DNA of 64,000 nucleotides from positions 271,284-335,283 of the forward strand of contig PADB01000009.1 in the NCBI GenBank assembly GCA_002700365.1. Direction: 5' to 3'. A program made the position numbers and the translations under genes. Every line of letters begins with the position of its first letter. The stretch's first letter is position 1. The notes under the pieces were generated by a model, which saw only the letters and a program-made list of their open reading frames with translations, was not told where the DNA came from and ran no database searches. The DNA is from Kordiimonas sp. GTDB taxonomy: Bacteria > Pseudomonadota > Alphaproteobacteria > Sphingomonadales > Emcibacteraceae. This document shows, in pieces, positions 62,488 through 64,000 of this stretch.

Positions 62488-64000
62488 CTACCAGGTAATT
62501 TTTTCAATTCCTTCAAAATTAATTTCCCCACCACCATCGAAGTTAATTGTACCCGATGCATCTTCTGCTAACAGCATTTCACCGGCCTCATTATCCACGG
62601 ACTGGATATCCGCCCCGTCGATCGTCAAGGTCCAGCCCTGCTCCGCATTCATCCCTTCAAAGCCCTGAAGGTCAATAACATCGGTCCACCCTGTGCCCCC
62701 GGCAACGGTGTCATGCCCTTCATCTGCGGAAAAAATAAACAGGTCATTACCATCACCGCCGAACATACTATCGTGGCCGCTTCCGCCGATCAGCGTATCA
62801 TCACCCGTGGACGTCCATAATGTATCATGGCCCGCGCCACCTTTAGCGATCACCCCCTGGTCGTAATCATATTGATTAGATGTCATGTCCAGAATATCAT
62901 GACCATCCCCCATATCAATTTCTTCGATATTCTGAATGCGGGCCTGCTGCCCGCTTTCAAACGGGCTTATCCCATCATCAAGGAACAAGGCATCATGGCC
63001 ATCCGTCCCCTGCAAAACATCATATCCTTCATCACCATCATACACATCATGCGTTCGGTTTTTGCCTCCTAACCGGACACGCTCACCTGTTTCCACATTA
63101 TGCGCCTGATAACGCCCGGACCAATTGGCATCATCACTATAATGCAGGACATCATCACCATCAGAACCATCGATATCATTGGCCCCGGATGAACCATAAA
63201 AGTGCTGCACTTCCGGATTAACCTCAACGGTGAAGTTATCTGTGTTCGTGGCCGTCTCACCACCCAAACTTTCAGTAGCCGTTGCCGTCACGGTAAGATT
63301 AATCTGGCCCTCAAAATCTGTTGGTGGCGTAATTTGTAAACTGGATTGGTCCCAACCCGTAATATCAACGCTTTGTGTATCTGCATCTGCCGTAAAGCTA
63401 TGGCTACCATCTGTCAGCACGGCCCCTTCAGGAATATCGGCGATGTTCAATGTCAGGCTTTCGGAACCGTCCGTATCGGTTAAAGATGCCGATAAATCAA
63501 GGTCAATCGCCGTATTCTCAACACCACTGACGTCTTCTGCATTCACACTGGGCAGGGACGCTTGCAAGTCAAAAGCATTCCCGTCCTCATCCACAACCTG
63601 CAACGCCTCCCAATCGCTGACCGTTACTCCCAAGTGCTGGAAAGTTTGACTACTGCCGTTCTCTGACGTGGCGTCTGCATTTTCTGTAATAAAGTTTTGT
63701 AAGGCAACCAAATCTGCGACAACATCAGGATTTGTTAAATCCTCTTCTGTGACTGTAATCCTCAGCGTATCAGTGCCAAGTCCGCCGTCGTAGACATCCT
63801 CTTGGCCTTCGCCGAATGTCAGCCGGCCTTCATCATCTCCCGCACCGCCATCTACCGTATCGCGCCCCGACCCACCATCAATAACATCATCACCCGCACC
63901 GCCGCTCAGGGTGTCATTATGCTGGCCACCGTCAATGACATCATCCTGATCCGTACCCGTGATCCGGTCATGGCCACTGCCCCCGCGGATCTCGCCAATC
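62488..64000 (-). CDS. RTX-repeat calcium-binding protein, C-terminal part
   Basis: About 503 C-terminal residues are visible. The gene runs off the right edge. Nonapeptide RTX repeats (GGAGDDVIDGG, GGSGRDTVDGG) fill the portion nearest the edge. A cadherin/Ig-like section follows (VSGVENTAIDLDLSASLTDTD and QINLTVTATATE), then a second RTX cluster (GGAGHDTLWTSTGDDTLIGG; GGSGHDSMFGGDGNDLF). The likely role is a type I-secreted adhesin or surface protein. The conserved tail ends with EKITW. Confidence 0.75.
   Translation of the reverse strand, partial: IGEIRGGSGHDRITGTDQDDVIDGGQHNDTLSGGAGDDVIDGGSGRDTVDGGAGDDEGRLTFGEGQEDVYDGGLGTDTLRITVTEEDLTNPDVVADLVALQNFITENADATSENGSSQTFQHLGVTVSDWEALQVVDEDGNAFDLQASLPSVNAEDVSGVENTAIDLDLSASLTDTDGSESLTLNIADIPEGAVLTDGSHSFTADADTQSVDITGWDQSSLQITPPTDFEGQINLTVTATATESLGGETATNTDNFTVEVNPEVQHFYGSSGANDIDGSDGDDVLHYSDDANWSGRYQAHNVETGERVRLGGKNRTHDVYDGDEGYDVLQGTDGHDALFLDDGISPFESGQQARIQNIEEIDMGDGHDILDMTSNQYDYDQGVIAKGGAGHDTLWTSTGDDTLIGGSGHDSMFGGDGNDLFIFSADEGHDTVAGGTGWTDVIDLQGFEGMNAEQGWTLTIDGADIQSVDNEAGEMLLAEDASGTINFDGGGEINFEGIEKITW

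Overview
The window looks like a chromosomal segment of an alphaproteobacterium of the Rhodospirillales type (marine or freshwater), of moderate GC. The evidence is the gene order tsaB-rimI-mucR-fur-plsC-miaB-phoH-ybeY-corC-lnt-xre, a MucR/Ros regulator, an OlsB ornithine-lipid acyltransferase, a gamma-alpha fused KorA with KorB, and an alphaproteobacterial-type Fur. Genus cannot be fixed from the sequence alone. There is no rRNA, no CRISPR array and no intact insertion sequence. One tRNA gene, tRNA-Gly(CCC), is present.

Layout. 1-1607 is the end of a cell-surface or exopolysaccharide locus (FemAB-like protein plus an alpha/alpha-toroid protein). 1865-4665 is a copper-uptake pair (DUF2946-like protein and a TonB-dependent copper receptor). 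4891-4964 is the tRNA. 5050-8606 makes sugar-nucleotide precursors (ugd, galU, pgi) beside a divergent Wzi-like capsule assembly protein. 10425-16232 is mixed: a universal stress protein, a membrane protein with PPK2, an acyl-CoA dehydrogenase, a domesticated-looking REP-type transposase, and an ECF sigma / membrane protein / metal-sensor triad. 16340-21298 holds korAB with a divergent LysR gene and a second, convergent LysR gene. 21775-26708 holds a GST, a MATE pump, ArsC, an orphan iron-binding protein and PyrD.

26839-36545 is a long leftward block of conserved housekeeping genes for RNA modification and maturation, lipoprotein acylation and t6A synthesis. It is regulated and punctuated by fur, mucR and an xre gene. 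A strong two-part stem-loop plus a terminator sits between fur and plsC. 36650-49987 is a second leftward block (mutS, glnD, murJ, trpS, a DUF4136 lipoprotein, a DUF2333 protein, usp, nfu), facing a secreted polysaccharide deacetylase. 50276-57749 has malic enzyme, olsB, a zinc-ribbon/degenerate methyltransferase, an AmpG-like transporter and comM/yifB.

The most unusual part is 57868-58898. A 971-bp cassette carries one A+T-rich gene, a Doc/Fic-type toxin fused to a HicA-like C-terminal domain. It is inserted precisely at the 3' end of a yjdF/DUF2238 membrane-protein gene and is bounded by an exact 60-bp direct repeat of that gene's end. The host gene keeps its reading frame but has a swapped C-terminal tail. 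No recombinase is encoded in the cassette. This is the best candidate here for an undescribed mobile toxin cassette.

The right edge holds an AMIN-domain/beta-barrel fusion protein, a LolA-like periplasmic protein and the C-terminal end of a large RTX-repeat calcium-binding protein that runs out of the window.
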